Source of the DNA: Ditylenchus dipsaci
Lineage: Eukaryota; Nematoda; Chromadorea; Rhabditida; Anguinidae
Direction: 5' to 3'
NCBI GenBank assembly: GCA_004194705.1
Contig: SADC01001331.1
Location: forward strand, 372,001 to 436,000
Length of the DNA: 64,000 nt
The position numbers and the translations under genes are program-made. The notes under the pieces were generated by a model. It saw only the letters and a program-made list of their open reading frames with translations. It was not told where the DNA came from and made no database searches. Numbering within the stretch: position 1 is the stretch's first letter; the number at the start of each line of letters is the position of its first letter. Shown here one piece after another: positions 24,001 through 31,088 of the stretch.

Positions 24001-27000
24001 GGAAAATAATGCCTTTCCCTCTTATTATGCCATCCCCTCTAATAATTTCCTCCCCTAGAGAGAGGTCGGAAAAAATGCCCTCGGGGCATTATGAGAGGTT
24101 ATACGGTAAGTGAGTGAAAAAGCAACCAAAAAAATCTAGGGAGGGCAGACAGCACAAGTACCAAAGATTTTAGTGGTGAGACGTAAATAGAGCGTAGACT
24201 TTGTCATCTACTAAAATATTGTACTAAATATTTCAGATATGATTACCCGCTCAATCACATGGTATCAAGTATCCAAGTCAGGAAGCCGCCTGCATCCAGG
24301 TGAGTGTAAGACAATAAAATATTATAATGTGACAAAAACTTTATAGTGGCTTGAGCAATTTGTTCAAACAGACGTTTCTTGCAAGCCCAAGTCCACCGGA
24401 GCCCGAAGTGAACGCCGAAGAATTTGATAATTTCAAACATTTCTATGACCGCTTCTTTGCTGCATGCTTTAAGAGCAACACGGTCGCTTTACAGATGCTA
24501 GTGGGTAACCTTATGATAATATGTTTCTTCAGTTCTTTCACCACTCTGTCATTGCTGGGACTCTGCCACATGCACTAGGGGAAATGAGCTCACTGGGAAT
24601 CTCCGCACACAGCATAGCGGAAAGCGACTACTCCAAGTATGTTACAGTCAAAACTCGATTTAACATACACCCTGGGGACCGTGTCCAGGTTCATGCTAAA
24701 TCGAGATGTATGTTAAATCGGGGGTCACTAATCTTTAAATTTTTAAGTGTATGTTAAATCGAGATTTTATTATTTCCTTTAATTTCTCCCCCGGGGAGTA
24801 GTTAGAGGCATGCGATTTTTTCAAACTTCAGGTGGTCTGAAATTTCTGTTTTCATTTACTGTTTGAGCTGTGTAAAAAGTGCCTGTTAGATTTTTAAAAT
24901 CCCTATCACGCACTTTTTACACAGCTCAAACAGTAAATGAAAACAGAAATTTCAGACCACTTGAAGTTAGGGGGGGGGGAGTAATTAGAGGAGGGGGGGG
25001 GAGAAATTAGAGGAAATACGGTATACGTGTAACAAATCTCAAATACATGTTATAACAATTATGAAAAGGTTCTTGAGCAAACAATTATGAAAAAATTAAA
25101 TCGAGTCTCGACTGTAACCTAATATAAATTAGTGTTTTGACCAGCCATTTGATAGTGGGTCTCGTGGCTGTAACCGTCATGCGAATGGCTGCTTCTTTTT
25201 CTCAGTTGTCCTATTTTCAGGTTCCTGATGTTGTCGGAGGAGGAGTTGATGGAGCTCTGCCATTTCTATGGCCTTGTGGATCCTGATCGTCAACTAGCTG
25301 CCAAGGCCATGTACGACGGCTATGTGGTGAAGGTGGAGCAGGAATACTGTCAAATGTACAATACTTCCTCGGTGGTCAAATACTTGAACCGACAGCCACG
25401 ACCACAGGTTGAAGTAACACTGCCGAGTTTCTTCAGCGAGGGCAATAAAATGAGTCAATTCGACAGCGCCTTCAATAGTGATGCTATGGCCTTCACCTTC
25501 CTTCAGTTACTTGAAGCCATGGACGGTGAGGCAGCTACAACGACCACAATAGCCCAGTATTGCTCAATAGGCCCTGGGAAGAGCCTGTATCCCTACGACA
25601 TCAAGCAACTCAAAAAAGCCGAGACAAAGGACATCAAGTGGTTGAACAAGGATGATGGTGAAAGATTTCTTCGACTTCTATTCTACAGCGGCTATCTAAC
25701 GATGGCCATTGAAAAGCCTCGAGACGTCAGCGACTGCATCAATCTCCGCATTCCAAACAAGGAACTAAGCACGGAGTTCCGAGGAAGATGCACCACTTTC
25801 TCCTCCGCATATCCCAAAAGAGTGTGCGGCTTTTTCCACTGAGCTGGGAAAGCTGGTTGCGAAAAACAAAATTCGACAGCCGTGGAAGAAATGTGAGCGA
25901 GCTTGCAGTGACCTGATAAAGCAAATCCAAAGAGCCTATCAGAACTGCAAATTAAATAAAGCGGTATTTGAATTTTTTGTACAGTCAGCTTTGGGCGAGG
26001 ATTTCTTGGTTGCCACACAAATACTCGCAAAAATTCAGCCTCCTGGTGAAAGGTGCGTGTTTTTTTCTAATAGTCAAGGTATTATATCCACTGTAAATAA
26101 GTGTTTTTTAGCGCGAAGAAGTGCGACGTGTTTGTCTATCACAAGCCAACCAATTGTGCTTCTATTCTCGAGCTCAAATGGAATAGAAGCAACGGGACCG
26201 AGGAGGCATTGAAACAGTGCGAAGACAAGAATTACGCTCAGATCTTCGGAGACATGGAGCAACAACTAGGTATTTTTTACTGGCTTTGCAGCTTTAAATG
26301 GTTAGATCTATGTAATTTAAAATACGCTCATGAAAATTCAGACTTTTAAAAGTTCTGAAAAAAATTCTGAAGCTCGATTCATACTCCCGCGGACACGGGA
26401 CAATTTTTCAAACCCATTTTTGTCTCTATCTCGGCCCCCAGCCATCATTTTACACTACTTTTAATAGATTCACAAGGGAACATGCTCTACAAGGACCATG
26501 CTCTACAACATAGGGATAACAGATTTGCCATGATCAGTATCGAAAACGGTTTTTAGGCTGTCCCGCGGTACATATATAGGGATTTGTCCCATGGGACATT
26601 GACCTGCGGGGCAGCCTAAAAACCGTTTTCGATAGTGATCATGGCAAACCTGTTATCCCTATGTTGTAGGGCATGGTCTGTTCCTTGAGGATCTATCAAA
26701 AGTAATGAAAAATGATGGCTGGGAGCCGAGATAGAGACAAAACCGTGTTTAAAAAATTGTCCCGTGTCCCGCGGGAGTATGAATGAAGCTTGAGAAAATC
26801 AACAGGGGACCAAGGCATATTTCGGCACTTGATTCTGCAGTAAATCCGTTTTTTAATACACCCATTCTATTGCAGACGTAGTCTTCAAACAAAAAAGTTT
26901 TATCGCCGCCAGTTTGTCGCCAAACATGAATGTGCAGATGAAAAATAGGGTGTTGTAGGTACAGGTTTATTTATGTTTGCTATACACATACAGGGTGGTC

Positions 27001-27510
27001 CAAGAAATTCCCTGGATTTGAAATGGTCATAATTTTTTTTTCTAGGGCATTTTTCGAATTTCTGTAAACGCCAAAATGTTTATCTTGACGGGGATTTTTG
27101 TTTTTCGGAAAAAAAAATTTTTCGAAAATTTTGACTTTTTTGCCTTGGTCCCCCTATGGTCCAAAATAATCAATCTTGTCATCTTTTTGGACCATAGGGG
27201 GAGCAAGGCAAAAAAGTCAAAATTTTCGAAAAAAAATTTTTCCGAAAAACAAAAATCCCGTCAAGATAAACATTTTGGCGTTTACAGAAATTCGAAAAAC
27301 GCCCTAGAAAAATAGTTATGACCATTTCAAATCAAGGAATTTCTTGGACCACCCTGTACTATGAATTTAATTCATTGCATTATTTTAGGCCATGGTCTGC
27401 GGGATTTGATCAAGCATAACGCCAGCCAACGTTTGCCCTCCTGCTCCTGTTTGCTTTGCCTTGTTCAGAAACTACACACGCCTTTCCTGCTTGAAGCCGC
27501 CTTGCCTTGA
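6072..27510 (+). CDS. AAA-ATPase-like / PD-(D/E)XK nuclease-domain protein
   Basis: A spliced gene. Exons that join in phase: 6072-6240 (ATG at 6072), 6322-6412, 8040-8418; then 14945-15022, 15414-15569, 19962-20200, 20255-20356, 24237-24299, 24347-24500, 24533-24636, 25221-26052, 26112-26269, 27389-27510 (TGA). A weaker exon may lie at 14659-14716, and one or more are missing between 8418 and 14945. The domain order matches bacterial AAA-ATPase-like proteins: Walker A-like SPRRTGKT after VDKTEF, Walker B KKVVIILDEYDYP, then AMYDGYVV...YNTSSVVKYL. The end is PD-(D/E)XK-like, CDVFVYH...ILELKW followed by EEALKQ. Family members are presumed nucleotide-dependent nucleases of uncertain role; the function here is inferred. 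Exon 25221-26052 has one extra base, probably in the T5 run near 25831; otherwise it stops at 25842. Most introns are filled by transposons. Confidence 0.75.
6574..6742. mobile_element. pogo/Tigger-like element (short)
   Basis: Starts cagtcgaatctcgatataag, ends aggttcgactg before TA; the left target base has changed to AA. The copy-specific word GGCCAC/GTGGCC occurs at both ends and twice inside. It lies in the intron between exons 6322-6412 and 8040-8418 of the AAA-ATPase-like gene. Confidence 0.75.
7491..7708. mobile_element. CACCATCAGG-family MITE
   Basis: Inverted ends taacaccatcaggtatccct and agggctacctgatggtgtaa, with arms of about 90 bp. Other copies are at 10424-10638, 27585-28387 and 49036-49243. 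No coding capacity. Confidence 0.75.
8834..9228. repeat. GAGCC/GGAGC-rich repeat unit
   Basis: Dense variants of gagccggagcaaattttcaa in both orientations. The left end (cagtgatgtataaatctccg) looks like a hAT terminus but no matching target duplication was found. The DNA between 8419 and 8834 shows no gene beyond a possible 31-bp open piece at 8479-8509. Confidence 0.5.
9262..9650. repeat. GGCTGA tandem array, left
   Basis: Imperfect higher-order units of about 77-110 bp built from ctcagccggctgaggctgat, ggctgaggtagaaatttcgg and gaggaaaattttcagac. This is subterminal to the hAT element starting at 9246. Confidence 0.85.
9652..10305. mobile_element. foldback element, TTTAGAATGTGACC family
   Basis: Arms of about 115 bp: ggctaaagtttagaatgtga at the left, and tttttagaaaaaggtcacat at the right. 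The same arms bound a second element at 37593-38479 with a different interior. A 40-bp piece containing gcctgccgaaggcaggcagg is directly repeated at about 9880 and 9965. Confidence 0.8.
10424..10638. mobile_element. CACCATCAGG-family MITE
   Basis: Inverted ends taataatgccatcaggtagc and gctacttaatggtgtcat, diverged from the 7491 copy. It lies inside the hAT-type element 9246-11143. Confidence 0.6.
10815..11122. repeat. GGCTGA tandem array, right
   Basis: Three to four 77-bp units in the same orientation as the array at 9262-9650. The array stops about 20 bp short of the right hAT end, mirroring the left side. Confidence 0.85.
11152..11575. repeat. GTGGTTTGGGCCCGATATT minisatellite
   Basis: Seven or so degenerate units of about 55-60 bp with the words cacgtggtttgggcccgata and ttggtggtttggg. 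It is open in several frames only because it is a repeat. No gene is called. Confidence 0.7.
11576..11806. repeat. CTACCAGGCCACCTACATACC minisatellite, left arm
   Basis: About ten units of 22-24 bp. The reverse-complement array occurs at 13730-14115 and a short piece resumes at 13248, so the element 11807-13248 was inserted into this array. Confidence 0.75.
11807..13248. mobile_element. GGGGCCTATTCC foldback with TTCAACTTTC arms
   Basis: Outer ends ggggcctattccaagagttg and caactgttggaataggcccc. The same end occurs, inverted, at 12420 and 12700-12725, so three arms are present. The arms are made of short words ctttcaactttcaa. A second perfect hairpin, about 12126-12424 with arms of about 95 bp, sits at the junction of two arms. 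The ORFs here are repeat artefacts. Confidence 0.7.
13385..13590. repeat. GCTGCAAAAAGACTTTTTTT tandem repeat
   Basis: Units of about 17-22 bp, gctgcaaaaagactttttt, decaying to the right. A tRNA-like B-box word (ggattcgaacc, 13331-13341, minus strand) lies just upstream without a credible cloverleaf. Confidence 0.7.
13730..14115. repeat. GGTGGCCAGGTAGGGTAGGT minisatellite, right arm
   Basis: About 15 units of 22-30 bp, the reverse complement of the array at 11576-11806, making a large interrupted inverted repeat. The 126-codon minus-strand ORF across it is a repeat translation (Tyr-Leu-Pro rich), not a gene. Confidence 0.8.
14220..14465. repeat. spaced GGCGCC words
   Basis: TCGGCGCCA-like hexamer contexts occur six times at intervals of about 20-80 bp. 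This is more than expected in AT-rich DNA. No element ends were found. Confidence 0.4.
15041..15124. mobile_element. 84-bp pogo-like MITE
   Basis: cagttaaccttctctataag at the left, the complement ending gaaggttgactg at the right, TA on both sides. The right TA (15125-15126) is also the left TA of the next element. It lies in the intron after exon 14945-15022. Confidence 0.75.
15127..15372. mobile_element. pogo/Tigger-like MITE
   Basis: Starts cagtccactctcgatataag, then the word CACACC and ctcaagttcgttcccgcc; ends ataggtgtgcttatatcgag and tggactg before TA. It is a relative of the elements at 5264 and 37198 with a different word. Without it and the 84-bp element, the host intron is only about 55 bp. 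Confidence 0.8.
16056..16245 (+). mobile_element. tRNA-like SINE candidate with direct repeats
   Basis: Direct repeats TTTAATACCCAGTGTAA and TTTAATACCCAGTTAA bound about 160 bp that include a tRNA-like stretch (tagctcaagtggatagagc is a good A box; gtgggatcgcac is a poor B box). No A-rich tail is obvious, so the assignment is tentative. Confidence 0.45.
16637..17623 (+). CDS. unidentified 328-codon ORF inside a hAT-type element
   Basis: An intact ATG-to-TAA frame, the longest uninterrupted one outside the retrotransposon. The N terminus is charged (MEKKEEESKAKPKQ) and predicted helical to about residue 75. The middle is Gly/Val rich and the rest basic and Ser/Pro rich. I recognise no catalytic motif, zinc knuckle or signal peptide. 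Codon use (many accg, gacc) differs from the host exons and resembles the broken Gypsy piece at 29.1 kb, so it could be a gag-like or captured sequence. A donor at ctccag|gtagac (17558) and an acceptor at actcag (17641) would remove the last residues and add an open stretch to about 17745. A small hairpin (gaaatcgtaaagcgatttc) precedes it at about 16514. Confidence 0.4.
   Translation: MEKKEEESKAKPKQVVPRQILDIRDRLAIALEEANLQGADDMASTQWNALLEEIKGMAGSQWKEHDDEHGKQVSPLSSFTEAEKLAGSARGMEGFVNPEVPLGRVGSTEKGLCGVGVDRLQSGVYGYRLAGVNGTEALGVKGCVDRKGLKCERTKASDPSMEVQAEVDQKQAEDSIAKLQLRGIAEAKALPVMVKSAPLPVICDSPADLCGPAARSQSNCATDARNKANGPSSPRLAWTQVGRTAAIKLKKKSPEPESHCNVLRRPRVVFVSGCELNKDCGGSMTPLSPVPNKTLFFTKTKIVFSPPGRRPAGQLEYNLKIWRQNTNL
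18453..18874. mobile_element. TTAA-flanked MITE, AGGGGCATGCCC ends (copy 1)
   Basis: TTAA|AGGGGCATGCCC ... GGGCATGCCCCT|TTAA. The TTAA target is typical of piggyBac-type transposition. It also contains AAAAGGTGGCAAA words around 18670-18820. Its right TTAA is the left TTAA of the next element. Confidence 0.75.
18980..19050 (-). other. tRNA-Cys-like pseudo-tRNA
   Basis: The minus strand reads GGCCTAGTGGTAAAGC (A box), an ACTGCAAA anticodon-loop-like run (GCA, Cys) and GTTCGATTCCC, a near-perfect B box. The T stem does not pair, so it is a pseudo-tRNA or tRNA-derived insert carried by the TTAA element. Confidence 0.5.
19114..19470. mobile_element. hAT-type MITE of GTAACAGCGAAATTT words
   Basis: Ends GGCTGTACG and CGTACAGCCC, 8-bp duplication GCAGAGTA (19106-19113 and 19471-19478). 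Both arms are made of 16-18 bp words aaatttggtaacagcg. A relative lies at 46551-47503 (ctttcgtaagaa words). Confidence 0.8.
20445..20695. mobile_element. CTAGTAGCGAATACCCCC foldback, short copy
   Basis: Left end gacgctagtagcgaatacc plus a C run; right end a G16 run and atattctatactagcgcc. A longer relative is at 62003-62733 and a solo end at about 23750. After it, 20720-20890 is a cluster of CGTCCGT/ACGGAC words. Confidence 0.6.
21069..21528. mobile_element. hAT-type foldback MITE (AAGTCAAGGTCAAG)
   Basis: CAGTGTTTTCAAAAGTCAAG at the left and its exact complement at the right, flanked by CTCCTGAC (21061-21068 and 21529-21536). The two halves are almost perfect complements over about 220 bp. 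From 21540 to 22650 I see no gene or clear repeat, only AT-rich DNA. Confidence 0.9.
22658..23560. mobile_element. hAT transposon with GGCGCCGAGCGCCGG arrays
   Basis: CAGTCTTGTAAA at the left and TTTACAAGACTG at the right, with an 8-bp duplication CCTCCCAC (22650-22657 and 23561-23568). GC-rich palindromic words (gccggcgccgagcgccggct, cgccgccg) lie next to both ends, in strong contrast with the AT-rich surroundings. Confidence 0.9.
23113..23391 (-). pseudogene. hAT transposase fragment
   Basis: A minus-strand frame contains an acidic stretch and then NEIMKYLKAVFPKKINK followed by LFWEEN. This fits the start of a hAT dimerisation region (E..KYL......D...FW..N). It stops at 23113 before the expected RYL/PATS block, so only a fragment survives. 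The amino end of the ORF (AAAAKKIEP) is translated GGCGCC repeat. Confidence 0.6.
24645..25114. mobile_element. pogo-like element with a nested foldback
   Basis: Starts cagtcaaaactcgatttaac with the word ATACAC (gtatgttaaatcg inside) and ends tcgagtctcgactg, TA on both sides. A second foldback of about 250 bp (24774-25024; aatttctcccc ends, TTTTTACACAGCTC arms) is inserted in it. The pair fills most of the intron between 24636 and 25221. Confidence 0.75.
26371..26791. mobile_element. long foldback element (ATACTCCCGCGG arms)
   Basis: Arms of about 190 bp are inverted copies: attcatactcccgcgg at the left and ccgcgggagtatgaat at the right. It lies in the intron before the last AAA-ATPase-like exon. 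Confidence 0.8.
26991..27356. mobile_element. TA-flanked mariner-type foldback MITE
   Basis: TA|CAGGGTGGTCCAAGAAATTC ... GAATTTCTTGGACCACCCTG|TA, nearly perfect arms of about 170 bp. It is in the same intron as the foldback at 26371. Confidence 0.85.
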
Positions 27511-27584
27511 ACGGACACAGCTTTTTTGGGCAAATTTTTGTTTTGCTTTTTTCTCTTAGTTTTAACCATCATTTTCTAAAATTT

Positions 27585-28387
27585 TAACACTATCAGGTAG
27601 CCCTGCGATTCTAGTTTTTTTACAAGGTATCAGTTATTTCGGCTAAAGTACATAATGTGTACCTCCCTAAAAATGCCCAAAATCAATTTATATGCGCAGG
27701 GTTTCGGTGTAAACACGATGGCGAACAAGTTTTTAGGTGTTGGTCGATCATTTTTTGACATAAAATTTATTTTACGAAAAATTGGGCGCTACTTGGATAT
27801 ACCACCCCCTCCCAAATCAAATGTTTTTCAAAGTGTTCCAAACATCCTATATCGACTCAAAATCGTTTCAGAAGCTTAAAAAGGCATTATTTTTGAAATC
27901 AGGTCTATAAAAAATTGAGTTTTTAGACCACCTAAAAGTACCCTTTTTGACCATATATACTCCCGTAAATATATACGGGATTTAGGTCAGCCCGACTCCC
28001 GGACATGCCAACTCCGGGGTTTTCTTCTTCTTTTTGGGTTGGCCGCGAAGCGGCCAACTACGACTAGGTATAAGTATTCGTGTCTAGCGTGCCTCTTTTG
28101 GTCCCTTTTTACCCTAATACAGACCTAAACCCTTTGAAAATGGTCCAAAAGGATACTTTTAGGTGGTCCTTGCGGCTAAATTTCATTTCAAAATGGTCGA
28201 CGGACACCTAAAAAATTGTTTTCTATCGTTTTTTACACCAAAATACTGGGCTATAATTTGATTTTGAGCATTTTTGGGCGAGGTACACATTATGTACTTT
28301 AACCGAAATAAGTGATACCTCATAAGAAACTAGAATCGCTAGAATCGCCTAGAATCGCAAACTAGAATCGGTTACCTGATAGTGTTG
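27585..28387. mobile_element. CACCATCAGG-family MITE, long copy
   Basis: Left end aacactatcaggtagccctg, right end with ctagaatcg repeated four times and ttacctgatagtgtt. Arms are over 150 bp (aagtacataatgtgtacctc and its complement). It starts 75 bp after the AAA-ATPase-like stop codon. Between 28390 and 29100 I see no feature. Confidence 0.75.
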
Positions 28388-29111
28388 AAGGTTAAAAAAA
28401 TTATAAAAACTAAGAGAAAAAAGCAAAACAAAAATTTGCCCAAAAAAAGCTTTGTCCGCCTTGAACTTCCTTGAAAATTGTTAAACTAGTCAGGGATCCA
28501 TTTTGCACCACGAGTATAAAAATAAATTATTTGTTTAGAGTTTTTTTTAACATTTTTCGGATGTTTGCATATTTTCTTTTTTTTTTGAAGTCATAATATT
28601 GAGCTAGATAGCAATAAAAATGTCGGAGAAGTTACCAATTACACTACGAGAAGTTATTGTGAATACAAGTGCAGTGAATTAATATTTTGGCAATACTTCC
28701 TCATAATTTATTAAGGTACACAGCACAATATCACATGACACTATCGTGAAGTGCGAATTTAAAATCGTTTTCTATTTCACTAAGAATTTTCGCGAAGTGA
28801 AAAGTGCGAATTCTTTAGGGAGCAGAAAACCACTTTTCATTCGCACTTCGCAATTTTTTACTTCTCACTTTGTAACTTTCGGCTCTATCACATTATCTGT
28901 TGCCAAAATAGGGGAGTGGCCAGTTAGCGATGGTTTTTTTTCAAAATTTTTGATATTTTTTGCCATAAAAGTACTCTTTTTGTGGAAAACAGTTTTTCTG
29001 AGGCCACGCAGTAGCTGAAATTTCCTCAGGAATCCGAGTCGAAAAACAAAATTTTAAAATAACGCGTGGTTGCTGAGATATGACCTAAAGTTGGGTGCTT
29101 GTCATTTTTAA

Positions 29112-29787
29112 ATGATGACCATGAAAGCCGAGACCGTTAAGATGAGTGTTGATGCTGTGACCGGACACCAGTTGGTGATAAACCGTAATGCGAAAGTAAA
29201 TCTTACCGTAGCAGGCGAAACCCGTGAGATAACGATGTATATGACACCGGACAAAGCGATGGGAAAGCGTGTTGCTTTCGACCTGATCATTGGGGGAGAC
29301 GCTATGAAGAAGTTTCCACCGTATACCGTAGACTTTGAGAAGGGCGTGTTCTCCATTGCTGGAAAACCAGTGCGAATGGGAGATGACCGGACTAGGGAGA
29401 CCAGACCGATGCGTGTGTTGAGACAAACTGTGCTCAGACCAGGTACCGAGAGTTGGGTGTGTGGATGATCGAAGACCCGAAGATGATACGTAGTACCGTA
29501 GCAGAAATTTCGTACCAGGCGTAGGTATCACCGATGGCATCTTTACCGTCGTTGCGAACAACGAATATCGAGTCTTGGTGTCGAATGCGACCCAAAGCCC
29601 GATGCTGTTGGAACCTGGAACAAGCGTAGCGAATGCCGTAGGACTGTACCGTGATGATGAACTACTCTTTGAACACCCGTTTATAACCGCTGCTGTGATT
29701 AATCATGCACCCGAAGTCTTGGAGATTGATCCGACTTTCAAAGTTGATCTTTCTGGTTGTGAAGTTACCGCAGATGAACGACGATGA
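29112..29787 (+). pseudogene. Ty3/Gypsy protease-to-RT linker fragment
   Basis: Two plus-strand frames (29112-29468 and 29575-29787), separated by a frame break, read like the end of an aspartic protease and the linker before reverse transcriptase: FDLIIGGDAMKKFPPYTVDF, then LLEPGTSVANAVGLY. The active-site DTG/DSG region is missing upstream. It stops abruptly at about 29785, where Gypsy sequence resumes on the other strand. Confidence 0.65.
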
Positions 29788-30346
29788 AGTGTATACCCTT
29801 CCTTCGAAATTCGATGGCCAGAAAATCAATAGATTTTCTGGCGAACATGCACTTCTTCGGTGACAACTTCAGGTTAAACATTTTTAGTCTAGCCAGAACG
29901 CTTCTAACGGTCGCCAAATGGTCTTCGAAACGGTTGGATTTGGTATGGATGATTACATCATCAACATACGCAACTACGTTTTCACACGGTCCTAACACCA
30001 TCGCTAATACCGGTTAAATATACTGGTCGCTGTTTTCAGACCAAACGGTAACATTGTCAACTGGTACACCTTATCTTCGGTAATCACGCCACACTTGCGC
30101 TCGGTCCCTTCGTCCAACGGTATTTGCATGTAGCCACTAGATAAGTCGAGCGATGCAACGTAGTTAGCATTGCTCAGACTTTCCATTAGCGTATCGATTC
30201 TCGGCAACGGGTAGAAGTCGGGTAACGTGACTTCGTTTAATTTTCGAAAGTCTATGCACGGTCTTAGTGTTCCACATGTTTTTGGGTTGGGAAGGAAATT
30301 TTCGAGAAAAAACTTTGGTGAGCAAGGAACTTTTTTTAGAATTCAA
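29785..30346 (-). pseudogene. Ty3/Gypsy reverse transcriptase fragment, inverted
   Basis: Minus-strand frames (30346 down to 29785) show reverse transcriptase blocks in order: DFRKLNEVTLPDFYPLPRID, SLDLSSGYMQIPLDE, MLPFGLKTA and YVDDVIIHTKS, then KKCMFARKSIDFL. The catalytic YVDD is present. There is one frame break near 30004. It is a 5'-truncated piece in the opposite orientation to the protease fragment next to it. Confidence 0.8.
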
Positions 30347-31088
30347 TTACCACCCTACTAACCCGCCACCCTGCTTCGCCGACACCCTTGTAGAATCGCA
30401 GAAATTTTAAGGACAAAAAAGAGCTGGCAAATGATCTAAAAGTGGAAATAGTATCTGACATAGCTGGAGTACGAACTTGAGAAAGTGCACTTGAATGCAA
30501 TCGTGAAAGCTACGACAGGGACTTAATGACAACTCAATCAAAAAGCAAAGAACTCAAAGAGTATTTTATTGGCAAAGTGATACTCATCAAGTTCATTCAA
30601 CAAGAACGTAACAATAACAACATAATTTTTCAACAAATTCCTTCTTCCAATTAGTTCACTGCCAGATGGCTCTTGCGTCTTAAAAATACTGATAGCAAGA
30701 AGAAGAGTCTATGAAACACTGACCTTCTGATCTGAAGCACCTTTATCCACTGATAAATTTGCATTCCTTCGATAGATGACATCCTGAAGTTAGGAAAATC
30801 AAATAAAAGAGTTGAAAAATTAGCGGACATTATAAGAGTAACAAGCAATAAGTTGAGCGAAGACAAAGGCCGAAATTGCAGGAAACACTGACTTAAAACG
30901 TTGAATCCAATGATTTTGTGACGGGCTTAGAAGAAGGATGATTGCCACAATGATCGATGTAAATGTAATCCTCGCAACAAGACACAGTTTCTTACTGCTA
31001 CCAAACATGATCACGGCTTCAGGAATCAAGACTGGGAGTCTAGCAGCTAAGAACAATACGATGGGTGCAGACGACTTTGCCAAGAACT

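Noticed and set aside
29817..29843. Palindrome gccagaaaatc/gattttctggc at the Gypsy junction
   Set aside because: It is part of the normal reverse transcriptase reading frame (ARKSIDFLA) and does not mark the inversion point, which is about 30 bp away.
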